From assembly GCA_022841965.1 (NCBI GenBank), contig JALHQM010000002.1, positions 103,594 through 136,366 of the forward strand: 32,773 nt of DNA. Reading direction: 5' to 3'. The notes under the pieces were generated by a model. It made no database searches. It worked only from the letters and a program-made list of their open reading frames with translations, and had not been told where the DNA came from. Position 1 is the stretch's first letter; the number at the start of each line of letters is the position of its first letter. The position numbers and the translations under genes are program-made. Of the stretch, positions 17,654 through 25,956 are shown piece after piece. The stretch is from Hyphomicrobium sp. GTDB taxonomy: Bacteria; Pseudomonadota; Alphaproteobacteria; Rhizobiales; Hyphomicrobiaceae.

Positions 17654-18520
17654 TCACGCGGACACGCCGCCAAATTTGCCGGCGTTAAAGTCGGTGACGG
17701 CTTGGCGGATTTCCGCTTCGGTGTTCATCACGAAGGGGCCGTAGGCGACGACCGGTTCGTTGATGGGGGCGCCGGAGAGCAGCAGGATCTTAGCGTCGTT
17801 GTTCGCCTCGATGCGCACCGCTCCACCTTCGCGAGACAAGACAACGACCTGGGCTTCGCGCGCGATGTCCTCGTCGTTGACGAGGATGGTTCCCGACAAC
17901 ACCGCAAGGGCGAGTGTGTGCCCTTCCGGCAATGAGAACTGCGCGTGCTTGCCCGCGTTCAGGCGGACATCCCAGATGTCGAGCGGCGTGAAGGTTCGGG
18001 CCGGACCATTGTGCCCCTCGTAGTCGCCGGCGATGACGCGCACGGTTCCAGCTCCATCGGGCAACTGCGCGACGGGGAAGTCGCCGGCCATGAGAGTCTG
18101 GTAGCCGGGCGGGTGCATCTTGTCCTTGGCGGGCAGGTTCACCCACAGCTGCACGACCTCGAAGGTGCCACCCTTCGCGGTGAAATCGCCGGAGTGATAC
18201 TCCTGGTGGACGAGACCGGACGCCGCCGTCATCCACTGGACATCGCCGGGACCGATCTTGCCACCCGCACCCGTGGAGTCGCGGTGCTCCAACTCGCCGT
18301 CGTAGACGATGGTGACCGTCTCGAAGCCGCGGTGGGGATGCTCGCCGACGCCGCGCGGGATGGCGGCAGGCTTGAAGCTGTGCGGGCCGGCATAGTCGAG
18401 CAGCAGGAACGGGTCGATGGCCGCGCCGTGGGCGTAGTGGGACAACAGCGAGCGGACGGGGAAACCGTCGCCAACCCAGTGCGGGCGTGGGGCGTCGAGG
18501 ACGCCAATGATCGTGCGCAT
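17654..18520 (-). CDS. Pirin family protein
   Basis: The ATG at 18520 follows AAGGAGG at five bases, the best ribosome site in the window, and gives 288 residues. A much longer open frame runs upstream but lacks this support. The N-terminal cupin holds the iron ligands of pirin: His61 and His63 in GEHPHRGFETVT, His105 and Glu107 in LVHQEYHS. The C-terminal cupin ends PVVAYGPFVMNTEAEIRQAV. Bacterial pirins include quercetinase-like dioxygenases and regulators of metabolism. The substrate cannot be read from sequence. The hairpin just beyond the stop suggests a single-gene transcript. Confidence 0.95.
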   Translation of the reverse strand: MRTIIGVLDAPRPHWVGDGFPVRSLLSHYAHGAAIDPFLLLDYAGPHSFKPAAIPRGVGEHPHRGFETVTIVYDGELEHRDSTGAGGKIGPGDVQWMTAASGLVHQEYHSGDFTAKGGTFEVVQLWVNLPAKDKMHPPGYQTLMAGDFPVAQLPDGAGTVRVIAGDYEGHNGPARTFTPLDIWDVRLNAGKHAQFSLPEGHTLALAVLSGTILVNDEDIAREAQVVVLSREGGAVRIEANNDAKILLLSGAPINEPVVAYGPFVMNTEAEIRQAVTDFNAGKFGGVSA

Positions 18521-18612
18521 CGTGCCTCCTTTTGTGTGAGGTTTCGTTCGCCGCATATGTGTTGATGCAAGGCTTGTGCTGCAATAGGCCGCGACAAAGG
18601 CCGCCACCGCAC

Positions 18613-19065
18613 TTAGGGCAAGAGGCGGGCGCCGTAGAAGAGGGCGATGGCGACGGAGACGAGGGACATCGCGAAGCCGGCGATGGAGAGGCCGAAGCTC
18701 CACCAAAAAGTGTTGAGGCGCAGTTTCATATATTCGGAGCGCAGTGCTTCCATTTCGGGATTGCGCTGGCGTCCGCCGCCGCTGGATGGGGTGGCGCTGT
18801 CGTCTTTCAGATAGGCGAGGTAGCCGCCGTGGAGGGCCCAATAGCGGCCGGCGTTGGTGAGGGTGAGTTGGGTGCGGCTGTCGTCGTCGAATTTGGCGAG
18901 GCGCGTGCGGACGAGAAGATCGGCGGCATCCTTGGCGATCGAGAGCTTGGTGTCTTCGTCGGCGAAGACGGTGTCGGGCTGGTCGAAGATTTCGGCTGGC
19001 GGCGATTTGTAGGCCGCCGCCAGCAAACGGTCTGCAGTGTGTTCGATCGTGGCGGGATCGCTCAC
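18613..19065 (-). CDS. Membrane-anchored protein, coupled to icd, unknown function
   Basis: The GTG at 19065 overlaps the icd stop as GTGA, giving 150 residues. The N-terminal part (about 1-85: [20 protein letters not shown] ... [20 protein letters not shown]) has a helix-turn-helix-like feel, with [11 protein letters not shown] recalling the end of winged-helix domains. A Ser/Gly linker follows, then a C-terminal helix pair with a hydrophobic segment (about 120-147, [20 protein letters not shown]). It ends 92 bases before the pirin start on the same strand. A tail-anchored sensor is conceivable; no family is recognised. Confidence 0.7.
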   Translation of the reverse strand: MSDPATIEHTADRLLAAAYKSPPAEIFDQPDTVFADEDTKLSIAKDAADLLVRTRLAKFDDDSRTQLTLTNAGRYWALHGGYLAYLKDDSATPSSGGGRQRNPEMEALRSEYMKLRLNTFWWSFGLSIAGFAMSLVSVAIALFYGARLLP

Positions 19066-20276
19066 GCCGCCATCGCTTTCTTGAGGTTGTCGTCGACTTT
19101 GTCGAGGAAGCCGGTGGTGGAGAGCCACTTTTGGTCGGGGCCGACGAGCAAGGCGAGGTCTTTGGTCATGAAGCCGCTTTCGACGGTATCGACGCAGACA
19201 TTTTCGAGTGTTTCAGCGAAGCGCTTCAGGTCGGCGTTGTCGTCCAGCTTGGCGCGGTGGATGAGGCCGCGTGTCCAGGCGAAGATCGACGCGATGGCGT
19301 TGGTGGACGTTTCCTTGCCCTTCTGGTGTTCGCGGTAGTGGCGCGTGACGGTGCCGTGGGCGGCTTCGGCTTCCATGGTTTTGCCGTCGGGGGTGATGAG
19401 CACCGACGTCATGAGGCCGAGCGAGCCGAAGCCTTGCGCGACCGTGTCGGACTGCACGTCGCCGTCGTAGTTTTTGCAGGCCCAGATGTAGCCGCCCGAC
19501 CACTTGAGGGCGGAGGCGACCATGTCGTCGATGAGGCGGTGTTCGTAGACGAGCTTGCGCTTTTCGAACTCGGCCTTGAACTCGGCCTCGTAGACTTCTT
19601 GGAAGATATCCTTGAAGCGGCCGTCGTAGGCTTTGAGGATGGTGTTCTTCGTCGAGAGGTAGACGGGGTAGTTGCGGTTGAGGCCGTAGTTGAGGGACGC
19701 GCGGGCGAACTCGCGGATGCTGTCGTCGAGATTATACATGGCCATCGCGACGCCGGCGCCGGGGGCTTTGAAGACTTCCTTTTCAATCACCTTGCCGTCT
19801 TCGCCGACGAACTTGATGGTCAGCGTGCCCTTGCCGGGGAACTTGAAGTCGGTGGCCTTATACTGGTCGCCGAAGGCGTGGCGGCCGACGATGATCGGTT
19901 GCGTCCAGCCCGGAACGAGGCGCGGAACGTTCTTGCAGATGATGGGTTCGCGGAAGATGACTCCGCCGAGGATGTTGCGGATGGTGCCGTTGGGCGACTT
20001 CCACATTTCCTTCAGGTTGAATTCCTTCACGCGGGCTTCGTCGGGCGTGATGGTGGCGCACTTGACGCCGACGCCGTGCTTTTTGATCGCGTGGGCGCTG
20101 TCGATCGTGACCTGATCGGAGGTCTTGTCGCGGTTCTCGACGGAGAGGTCGTAGTATTCGAGGTTCACGTCGAGGTAGGGGTGGATCAGCTTGTCCTTGA
20201 TGAGCTGCCAGATGATGCGGGTCATCTCATCGCCGTCGAGTTCCACGACGGTGCCGGTCACCTTGATTTTGCTCAT
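19062..20276 (-). CDS. icd: NADP-dependent isocitrate dehydrogenase, eukaryotic type
   Basis: It converts isocitrate to 2-oxoglutarate and CO2 with NADP in the citrate cycle. The ATG at 20276 ([20 protein letters not shown]) gives 404 residues; the upstream in-frame extension is rejected. The sequence is of the homodimeric eukaryotic-like type common in alphaproteobacteria: [20 protein letters not shown] at about 94-113, [14 protein letters not shown], the metal site [20 protein letters not shown] and the nucleotide site [20 protein letters not shown]. No essential residue appears missing. The 150-residue membrane protein gene is translationally coupled behind it. The divergent gap to the TrmJ-like gene is 208 bases. 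Confidence 0.97.
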   Translation of the reverse strand: MSKIKVTGTVVELDGDEMTRIIWQLIKDKLIHPYLDVNLEYYDLSVENRDKTSDQVTIDSAHAIKKHGVGVKCATITPDEARVKEFNLKEMWKSPNGTIRNILGGVIFREPIICKNVPRLVPGWTQPIIVGRHAFGDQYKATDFKFPGKGTLTIKFVGEDGKVIEKEVFKAPGAGVAMAMYNLDDSIREFARASLNYGLNRNYPVYLSTKNTILKAYDGRFKDIFQEVYEAEFKAEFEKRKLVYEHRLIDDMVASALKWSGGYIWACKNYDGDVQSDTVAQGFGSLGLMTSVLITPDGKTMEAEAAHGTVTRHYREHQKGKETSTNAIASIFAWTRGLIHRAKLDDNADLKRFAETLENVCVDTVESGFMTKDLALLVGPDQKWLSTTGFLDKVDDNLKKAMAA

Positions 20277-20484
20277 TGGGCTGGGCCTGCTGGTTCGTTG
20301 CTTGGGGAAGAATGATGCGGCGCACCATAGGTCGCGGTTCGGCTGTCGCCAAGGGCCGCTGGGCCGCACCTGGACGAAAGGGTATGGGATTGTGCGTGGG
20401 TGAGATCAGTTGGCGGGGCGGCGGCGCTTCGCTATAGCCGGGCCAGTGGCGGGTGCGGCCCGTGGCGTTGAGCGGAAAGATAAG

Positions 20485-21711
20485 ATGCAGATTGAGATTG
20501 CCGATGGGACCCCGTGCGTTCAGGGCCTGCCGGTCGGCGCCATCGTGCAGGCGTGCCACGAGAAGACGGTGGATGCGGGGCTGGAAAGTTTGGCGGTCCC
20601 AGGTCTTGACCGGGAGACGCTGGAGCCGGTGCTGACCTATTGCGCGGAGCTGCGCTGCGAGGCGGATCAGGTCACGTGCCCGGGATGCAAGCGGAGGACG
20701 GAAGCGGAGGGGATTGCCACGCTCGACGATTTTATTGCCCGGCACGAGGAGATCGTGGTTGGCGATGGGTCGGTGCGGCTGAAAGGTTCGGGCACGGGGC
20801 GGCTGACCACGCCGGCCTTGGCGGCGCTGGAGAAGACGTGGTCGGGAGAAAATTATTGGTTCTGGGCGCGGCGCGTGTTGCGCAAACTCAGGCATGGCAT
20901 TCGGCGGGCGCACATACGCGGCAACGCCATCGCGCCGCCGGGGACGACGCCGTCGGTTATTTTGATTGAACCGCAGTTGCCCGACAACATTGGCATGGTG
21001 GCGCGGGCGTGTGCAAATTTCGGGTTGGACGATCTGCGGCTGGTGGATCCGCGCGATGGGTGGCCGAACGAGAAGGCGCGGATTGCGGCCTCGGGGGCGA
21101 ATTACGTTATCGACGACGCGGCGGCCTATGAGACGTTTGAGGCGTCACTCGGCGACCTGAATTGGGTTTGTGCGACGACGGCGCGGCAGCGGGATCTGAG
21201 AAAGCCGGTTCTGACGCCGGAGGAGGCCGTGGCGGAGATGCGCCGCCGGATAGGGGCGGGGCAACGGTGCGGGGTGATCTTCGGGCGGGAGCGGAATGGA
21301 CTGGAGACACACGAGGTGGCGCGGGCGGACGCGGTGGTCATGATCCCGGTGAACAGCCGCTTTGCCTCGCTCAATCTGGCCCAGGCCGTTTTGATTCTCG
21401 GGTACGAATGGATGCGCAGTTCAGGGCTGGCGACGCTCGGGCGGGTGACGACCTTCGAGCAGCCGCTGACATCTGGTCTTTATCTTAACGACCAAGCGCC
21501 CGCGACCCGGGAGGAACTTTTCGGGCTTTTTGAGCACTTAGAACGGGAGCTGGAAGCGCAGGGGTTCTTTTCATCGCCTGATAAACGTCCTTCTGTCGTC
21601 AATAACTTGCGGACAATGTTCGTGCGTGCGGAGCCAACGGGGCAAGAGGTGAAGACCTTGCGTGGCATAGTTGCCACTCTGGTGAAGGCCAAGGGACAGG
21701 GCCGAAAGTGA
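20485..21711 (+). CDS. TrmJ-like SPOUT RNA methyltransferase fused to an N-terminal DUF433-like and CxxC region
   Basis: The ATG at 20485 is preceded by GGAAAG and gives 408 residues; an in-frame start at 20410 is less supported. Residues from about 155 are a SPOUT methyltransferase: VILIEPQLPDNIGMVARACA, ANFGLDDLRLVDPRDGWPNE, GVIFGRERNGLETHE and the knot signature SRFASLNLAQAVLILGYEW. TrmJ modifies the 2'-hydroxyl at position 32 of tRNA. Residues 1-150 are foreign to TrmJ. GTPCVQGLPVGAIVQACHEK with GLDRETLEPVLTYCAE fits DUF433, a small HTH-like domain found in antitoxin-like proteins. VTCPGCKRRTEAEGIATLDD then carries a CxxC, and about 45 basic residues lead to the methyltransferase. There is no frame break. 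Confidence 0.88.
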   Translation: MQIEIADGTPCVQGLPVGAIVQACHEKTVDAGLESLAVPGLDRETLEPVLTYCAELRCEADQVTCPGCKRRTEAEGIATLDDFIARHEEIVVGDGSVRLKGSGTGRLTTPALAALEKTWSGENYWFWARRVLRKLRHGIRRAHIRGNAIAPPGTTPSVILIEPQLPDNIGMVARACANFGLDDLRLVDPRDGWPNEKARIAASGANYVIDDAAAYETFEASLGDLNWVCATTARQRDLRKPVLTPEEAVAEMRRRIGAGQRCGVIFGRERNGLETHEVARADAVVMIPVNSRFASLNLAQAVLILGYEWMRSSGLATLGRVTTFEQPLTSGLYLNDQAPATREELFGLFEHLERELEAQGFFSSPDKRPSVVNNLRTMFVRAEPTGQEVKTLRGIVATLVKAKGQGRK

Positions 21712-21932
21712 TCCACAATCGTTGCCTTGTTCTGGCCAAGTTTTGAGCCGAGCGATGCCCGGGAAAGCGTCACCGGCCGCTCGATCGATCGGCGCCGATT
21801 TGTGGGTCTTGCGGGCCCCCCAAAGACGCGCGCGGACGGTTCGTTCGGTCGTCCGGTGGATGAGCCGGGCCGGCGTGCTGACCGATGAAGCGGGCTCGCC
21901 AGGGCTCAAACGAAAAAACAGGGGCAATTCAA

Positions 21933-22622
21933 ATGCGAATGACGGTCTGGGCGGGGACGATCGGGGCGTGTGTGGCGGCGGCGACGCTGGCGGGCGCTGT
22001 TCAGCCGGCTATGGCGCAAGAGCTCAGCGAAAAGTCAGTTCGCTCGTTCATGGATTATGCGTGGTCGTTGACGCCACAGCAGTTTTCCAAGCAGGACGGC
22101 ACGGTCATTGTCATCGACAAGAAGAAGCGTGAAGACGTGATGGTGCCGATGGATGTGGCGCGCGAAGTGATCCGCGTCGGCCGGTTGTCGGCGCATGCTC
22201 AGATCTGCAGCCTGCCGGACCATCAGGTGATCAATCACCGCTCGCTGATGAAGCGGGAGGAAGAGAAGAAGTCGTGGTCGGATCAACAGATAGTCTACAT
22301 TAATCAGCTGCACCTGACGACGGTCATGCTGCTGACGGGTCGCATCCGTGTGGTTGAGAGCGAGGGCGACAAGGAGGTCGTCGTCGACGACGGCAAGGCC
22401 ACCCAGAAGACCTGCACGGAGGAGGAGCGCACCAAGGTGCGCGATACCATTACAGCTTACGTGCAGTCTGGGCCGAACTTCAAAGTCAACGTTGCTCCGA
22501 TTGCCGGCGCCCCGGCGGGCGGTGCTGCTGGCGCAGCACCTGCTCCGGCTGCTGCGGCAGCACCTGCCGCTGCGGCTCCAACGGCCACTGGCTCGACGAC
22601 ATCGGTGCCGAAGTCGCCGTAG
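21933..22622 (+). CDS. Exported protein with Ala/Pro-rich tail, unknown function
   Basis: The ATG at 21933 follows AGGGGC at about nine bases and gives 229 residues; longer in-frame starts extend into non-coding sequence. A signal peptide ends at AMA-QE (residue 28). The mature part (to about 185) is helical and polar, with two Cys (AQICSLPDHQ and QKTCTEEERT) that could pair. It contains the conserved-looking DVMVPMDVAREVIRVGRLSA. The C-terminal 45 residues are an Ala/Gly/Pro low-complexity tail. It is probably a periplasmic protein conserved in Hyphomicrobiales, but I do not recognise it. A terminator lies 70 bases past the stop. Confidence 0.75.
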   Translation: MRMTVWAGTIGACVAAATLAGAVQPAMAQELSEKSVRSFMDYAWSLTPQQFSKQDGTVIVIDKKKREDVMVPMDVAREVIRVGRLSAHAQICSLPDHQVINHRSLMKREEEKKSWSDQQIVYINQLHLTTVMLLTGRIRVVESEGDKEVVVDDGKATQKTCTEEERTKVRDTITAYVQSGPNFKVNVAPIAGAPAGGAAGAAPAPAAAAAPAAAAPTATGSTTSVPKSP

Positions 22623-22689
22623 TCCGTGCCGTTCAGCCGATCCACCGCAGTTGACGGGCGGGCCGATTGCACTTAGGACACCACTACGT

Positions 22690-22717
22690 CGCGGGCCTTT
22701 GGGGCCCGCGTTCGTTT
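22690..22717 (+). terminator. Rho-independent terminator before rpsD
   Basis: CGCGGGCC (22690-22697) pairs with GGCCCGCG (22703-22710), and TTCGTTTT follows. It ends the transcript of the exported-protein gene and isolates rpsD. Confidence 0.85.
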
Positions 22718-22749
22718 TGCGCACCCGCGGTGCCTGGCCGTCACGCCGG

Positions 22750-22791
22750 GGACCTGTCGGTCCGGGGCCCTGAAATCAGGGACTTAGACAG
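22750..22791 (+). promoter_or_regulatory. Structured rpsD leader
   Basis: GGACC/GGTCC (22750-22763) and CCCTG/CAGGG (22768-22781) form two small stems, while CTGTC (22754-22758) can instead pair with GACAG (22787-22791). These alternatives lie 70-115 bases upstream of the rpsD start. S4 represses its own mRNA in other bacteria, so an autoregulatory leader is plausible; it matches no leader class I know. Confidence 0.3.
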
Positions 22792-22863
22792 AGGAGGGGG
22801 CGCTCCAACCGGACCCGGCGCTGGTCGCGCTGTGTCTGCAACTTAACAATGGAGTGCTCGACC

Positions 22864-23481
22864 ATGACCAAGCGCCATAGCGCTAAGCATAAGATTGACC
22901 GCCGCCTGGGTGAAAACATCTGGGGCCGGCCGAAGAGCCCGCTCAACAAGCGCGAGAGCCGTCCCGGCCAGCACGGCGAGCGCCGCGTGTCGAAGCTGTC
23001 GGACTTCGGACAGCAACTCAAGGCCAAGCAGAAGCTGCGCGGGTATTACGGCAATATTTCGGAGCGCCAGTTTCTCCGTCTCTTCAAGGAAGCAACGCGC
23101 CTCAAGGGTTCGACGTCGGAGCAGCTGATCGGTTTGCTCGAGCGGCGCATTGATGCGGTTGTCTACCGCGCCAAGTTGGTGCCGACTGTGTTCGCTGCCC
23201 GCCAGTTCGTCAGCCACGGCCACGTTTCAGTGAACGGTCGCCGCGTGACGATCCCGTCCTACCGTCTGCGCATCGGCGATGTGGTCGAGGTCAAGGAAGC
23301 CTCGCGCCAGTTGCCACTGTTGCTTGAAGCGATCAAGAGCTCCGAGCGTGACGTTCCCGATTACGTCGATGCCGATCACTCGAAGATGACCGCGAAACTG
23401 TCGCGCATTCCGGGTCTGGCCGATGTGCCGTATCCGGTTGTCATGGAACCCAACCTCGTGGTCGAGTTCTACTCGCGCTAA
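22864..23481 (+). CDS. rpsD: 30S ribosomal protein S4
   Basis: S4 is a primary binder of 16S rRNA that nucleates 30S assembly. The ATG at 22864 ([20 protein letters not shown]) has GGAG nine bases upstream and gives 205 residues. The S4 RNA-binding domain is intact ([20 protein letters not shown] at about 112-131, then [11 protein letters not shown]). The protein has no Cys, so it is the zinc-free form. The C-terminus [15 protein letters not shown] is typical. It stands alone between two terminators rather than in the ribosomal protein alpha operon, the usual situation in alphaproteobacteria. Confidence 0.98.
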   Translation: MTKRHSAKHKIDRRLGENIWGRPKSPLNKRESRPGQHGERRVSKLSDFGQQLKAKQKLRGYYGNISERQFLRLFKEATRLKGSTSEQLIGLLERRIDAVVYRAKLVPTVFAARQFVSHGHVSVNGRRVTIPSYRLRIGDVVEVKEASRQLPLLLEAIKSSERDVPDYVDADHSKMTAKLSRIPGLADVPYPVVMEPNLVVEFYSR

Positions 23482-23506
23482 GCGGGTCACATTTGCTATT
23501 GGGATG

Positions 23507-23538
23507 CGGCCGGGCGGCTTGCCCGGCCGTTTTCGTTT
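23507..23538 (+). terminator. Rho-independent terminator of rpsD
   Basis: CGGCCGGGC (23507-23515) and GCCCGGCCG (23521-23529) form a 9-bp stem with loop GGCTT, followed by TTTTCGTTT. It lies 26 bases after the rpsD stop. Confidence 0.88.
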
Positions 23539-23553
23539 GTGGGGGAGTACCCG

Positions 23554-23892
23554 ATGCAAAATCCGATGTGGCTAGCGGCCGGTGGCGTTCTCGCGCTGAT
23601 CGGCGTGCTGTTGATGCGCTGGGCGTCGCGCTATGACGCGGCTGGGATTGCGGTCGATGCGGCGTGGCGGATGGCGAAGACTGGCAGTGGCGCTGGCGCA
23701 CGCGACGAACTGGGGCGTGTGGTCGATGAGCAGTTGGCCGAAGTTCGTGCCGATGCGGCGCGCATGGGGCACACGCGCACGGCCGTGAAGCATGGGGCGC
23801 GGTTCTTCATTGCGCGCTTTGTGAATTTTGCGGGGCTGATTTTCATTGTGCTTGGGCTGGCTGCGGTGGCGGCGGCTTTTCTTTGGGTTTGA
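23554..23892 (+). CDS. Small two-span membrane protein, unknown function
   Basis: The ATG at 23554 has GGGGGAG directly upstream and gives 112 residues. A membrane helix at about 4-21 (MWLAAGGVLALIGVLLMRW) is followed by an acidic/Ala-rich soluble part (GARDELGRVVDEQLAEVRAD), then a second helix at the C-terminus (FVNFAGLIFIVLGLAAVAAA). No family is recognised. The gene begins right after the rpsD terminator and ends seven bases before the convergent PqiA-like gene. Confidence 0.7.
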   Translation: MQNPMWLAAGGVLALIGVLLMRWASRYDAAGIAVDAAWRMAKTGSGAGARDELGRVVDEQLAEVRADAARMGHTRTAVKHGARFFIARFVNFAGLIFIVLGLAAVAAAFLWV

Positions 23893-23898
23893 GCGGCG

Positions 23899-24993
23899 TC
23901 AGGTGCGCCAGCGGCGGGCTGGGTGGGTGGCGAGCGGGACGGGCTCGCCGGCGATGGGCTGGGGCTCGGGAGCCGCGCCAGGTTGGGCTGGCTGTTCGCT
24001 CGGATAGCTGGCGGAACGGCGGGCTGGAACGGTGTTGGCCCAGCCATAGGCGAGCATGGTGATCAACGCGCTGGCGGCGAAAAAATAGACACCGGGGAGG
24101 ACCTGGGCTTCGGTGTAGCCGGACGAGTTCACATAGAAAATCATCAGAGCCAGCACCATGACGTCGGTCATGGAATAACGGCCCAGCCATTCCATGGTGG
24201 CAATCGACTTCTTGCGGAATTCGGGCGGAATGTCGGGTGATGCCACGAGCGTGAGCAAGTAGAGCAGCTTCAGGAATGGGAAGAGAATGGAGAACAAGAA
24301 CAGCACGACGCACAGGAAGACCTCGTCCTGATCCCACAGAGCCCAAATGATGGTGCCGATGGAGTGTTCGTTGGTCCAGACGTAGATTGTCGTAAAGCGG
24401 ATCGAGGGCAGGATAATGCCCAGCGCGAAGAAGACGGTCGCGACAATGATGAGGAACGACAGCACGAAGTTGCGGAAGGGTGAGGCGCGGCTCGGGGGCT
24501 CGGGTTCGGGGAGGGCGCTGGCGGCGAGGCCTTCGTTTCTGAGCCAGGCGTAGGAGAGGATCATCAGGACGACGGCGGCGGTGAAGAAGTAGACGCCGGC
24601 TAAGCTCGCCGCATCGTAGAGCCCTTGCGCTTTGATGAAGAAGATCGTGAGCGAGAGCACGAGGACGTCGTGCATGGACCATTTGCCAAGCCACTCGAGC
24701 GCGCGCAGGCGGCGATGTTGGCGGACGAGTTCAGCGGCGGGCAGGGTGGAGATCAATAGCAGGTAGAGCAACTTTAGGACCGGCAATACGATCGAGAAGA
24801 TGAGCACCGTTAGTCCGAGAAAGACCTGGCCATCGCGGATCAGGACTTCGACGGTTGAAAGGAGAGAGTGCTCGGTCGACCAGAAGACGTATTTGGTGAG
24901 GCGTATAATCGGAAGGGTGATGCCCAGCGCCAAGCAGACGGCGGCGCCGATGATAGCAAAGCTCAACAGGAAGCGCCGTCCGCCGAGCCGCAT
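23899..24993 (-). CDS. PqiA-domain membrane protein, internally duplicated
   Basis: From the ATG at 24993 the product has 364 residues. Two PqiA (paraquat-inducible protein A) units repeat in order: about 30-165 and 190-320, each with a WSTEHS/WTNEHS stretch, LPVLKLLYLL / FPFLKLLYLL, a LEWLGKWSMHDVLVLSL / MEWLGRYSMTDVMVLAL segment and a GVYFF helix. PqiA proteins work with MCE-domain partners in lipid transport across the envelope; no MCE gene is present here. The Cys motifs of E. coli PqiA are absent. An in-frame ATG at 25014 would lie six bases past a strong hairpin, so the downstream start is preferred. The tail is Pro-rich. Confidence 0.88.
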   Translation of the reverse strand: MRLGGRRFLLSFAIIGAAVCLALGITLPIIRLTKYVFWSTEHSLLSTVEVLIRDGQVFLGLTVLIFSIVLPVLKLLYLLLISTLPAAELVRQHRRLRALEWLGKWSMHDVLVLSLTIFFIKAQGLYDAASLAGVYFFTAAVVLMILSYAWLRNEGLAASALPEPEPPSRASPFRNFVLSFLIIVATVFFALGIILPSIRFTTIYVWTNEHSIGTIIWALWDQDEVFLCVVLFLFSILFPFLKLLYLLTLVASPDIPPEFRKKSIATMEWLGRYSMTDVMVLALMIFYVNSSGYTEAQVLPGVYFFAASALITMLAYGWANTVPARRSASYPSEQPAQPGAAPEPQPIAGEPVPLATHPARRWRT

Positions 24994-25011
24994 GATGCCG
25001 CCTGTCCCTCG

Positions 25012-25051
25012 CATGAATAAGCCCCGGCGCGCCAATGGCGCATCCGGGGCT
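25012..25051 (-). terminator. Hairpin terminator between grxD and the PqiA gene
   Basis: AGCCCCGG (25020-25027) pairs with CCGGGGCT (25044-25051), and GCGCC (25029-25033) pairs with GGCGC (25037-25041) inside it, giving a long stem. On the minus strand TTATTC follows. It is 39 bases past the grxD stop and abuts the PqiA reading frame. Confidence 0.65.
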
Positions 25052-25089
25052 ATCCTATCGGTCTCAGCCGTGGCGAAAAGGGGGCTCGA

Positions 25090-25434
25090 TCACCCGTGGT
25101 GGTGTTGATGCGCGATGCCCTTTGCGCAGATCAGGTCGTGCAGTTCGCCGGCCTCGAACATTTCGCGCATGATATCGCAGCCGCCCACGAACTCGCCCTT
25201 GACGTAGAGCTGAGGAATGGTCGGCCAATTCGAATAGCTCTTGATGGCTTCGCGGATACCCTGATCATCCAGCACGTTCACGTCCTTGAAGGGCACGCCC
25301 AGGTGTTGAAGGATTTTGGTGGCGGTGGCTGAGAAGCCGCACTGGGGAAAGCGCGCATTGCCCTTCATGAACAGCACGACGTCGTTGCTGTTGATCGTTT
25401 CCTTAATCCAGGCGTTCAAGTCTTTTTCGGTCAT
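25090..25434 (-). CDS. grxD: Monothiol glutaredoxin, Grx4/GrxD type
   Basis: CGFS glutaredoxins bind a glutathione-ligated 2Fe-2S cluster and pass it to other proteins, often with BolA. The ATG at 25434 has AGGAGA eight bases upstream and gives 114 residues. The active site CGFS is at 32-35 inside FMKGNARFPQCGFSATATKIL; the usual Thr-Pro before it reads Asn-Ala, a mild change. SNWPTIPQLYVKGEFVGGCD and the closing region are conserved. The tail ends HQHHHG, a His cluster that might bind metal. bolA lies 122 bases upstream on the same strand. Confidence 0.96.
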   Translation of the reverse strand: MTEKDLNAWIKETINSNDVVLFMKGNARFPQCGFSATATKILQHLGVPFKDVNVLDDQGIREAIKSYSNWPTIPQLYVKGEFVGGCDIMREMFEAGELHDLICAKGIAHQHHHG

Positions 25435-25556
25435 CGTGACATCTCCTGACGGGGCTGGATGGGAGCACTCGGCCCGGTGTTTTTTGTTAGATGGGGGGCG
25501 TGATGTTCGAAAGTCAATGGCGGGGTGTGGCGGCCGTCGGGCGCGCTTGGCGCAGG

Positions 25557-25793
25557 TTACTCAGGCGGCGCGGCGGTGGTGAGCTGAAGGGCGTGGAGCA
25601 CATTGCCCATTTCGCCGCCGAAGGCTGCGTAGACCAATTGATGCTGGCGCACGCGCGGGAGGCCTTTGAAGGCGGATGAGACGACATGGGCGGACCAGTG
25701 GTCATTGTCGCCGGCGAGGTCGGTGAGCTGGACTTCGGCATCAGGTAGCTTGGCCTTGATCCGGCGTTCGATTTCGGCAGCGGACATGGGCAT
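25557..25793 (-). CDS. bolA: BolA-family protein
   Basis: The ATG at 25793 has AAGG about eight bases upstream and gives 78 residues; a second ATG six bases in is possible, and an upstream open stretch is unlikely to be coding. The BolA fold is visible: IERRIKAKLPDAEVQLTDLA, then DNDHWSAHVVSSAFKGLPRV with the His of the DHW motif, RVRQHQLVYAAFGG and the C-terminal HALQLTT. BolA-like proteins partner CGFS glutaredoxins in iron-sulfur handling and iron regulation, matching grxD next door. Confidence 0.93.
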   Translation of the reverse strand: MPMSAAEIERRIKAKLPDAEVQLTDLAGDNDHWSAHVVSSAFKGLPRVRQHQLVYAAFGGEMGNVLHALQLTTAAPPE

Positions 25794-25843
25794 GGGGCGA
25801 TCCTTCTCTCCCTGTTCGGGGAGCGCTATGCACGCTTGTCTAT

Positions 25844-25869
25844 GGAGTTTCAAGGGGGAGTTTCAAGGG
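25844..25869 (-). repeat. Tandem 13-bp repeat upstream of bolA
   Basis: GGAGTTTCAAGGG occurs twice without a gap (25844-25856, 25857-25869). On the minus strand each unit supplies CCTTGAAAC, whose TTGAAA can be a -35. The proximal copy has CATAGC 17 bases further on, a weak -10. The position, about 51-76 bases before the bolA start, fits a duplicated promoter or regulator site. Confidence 0.5.
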
Positions 25870-25956
25870 CTTGTGTTTTGAGACCGCGGTTCCAATTGGA
25901 GGATGACGGGGTCTGATCGTTGGAACCGCCATACGTGAGGCGGCGTTGAACACCTG

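Noticed and set aside
17654-18841. Long extension of the pirin frame upstream to 18841
   Set aside because: It overlaps the antisense-free membrane protein gene frame at 18613-19065, reads as Arg/Pro-rich shadow sequence, and an AAGGAGG-supported ATG at 18520 explains the start.
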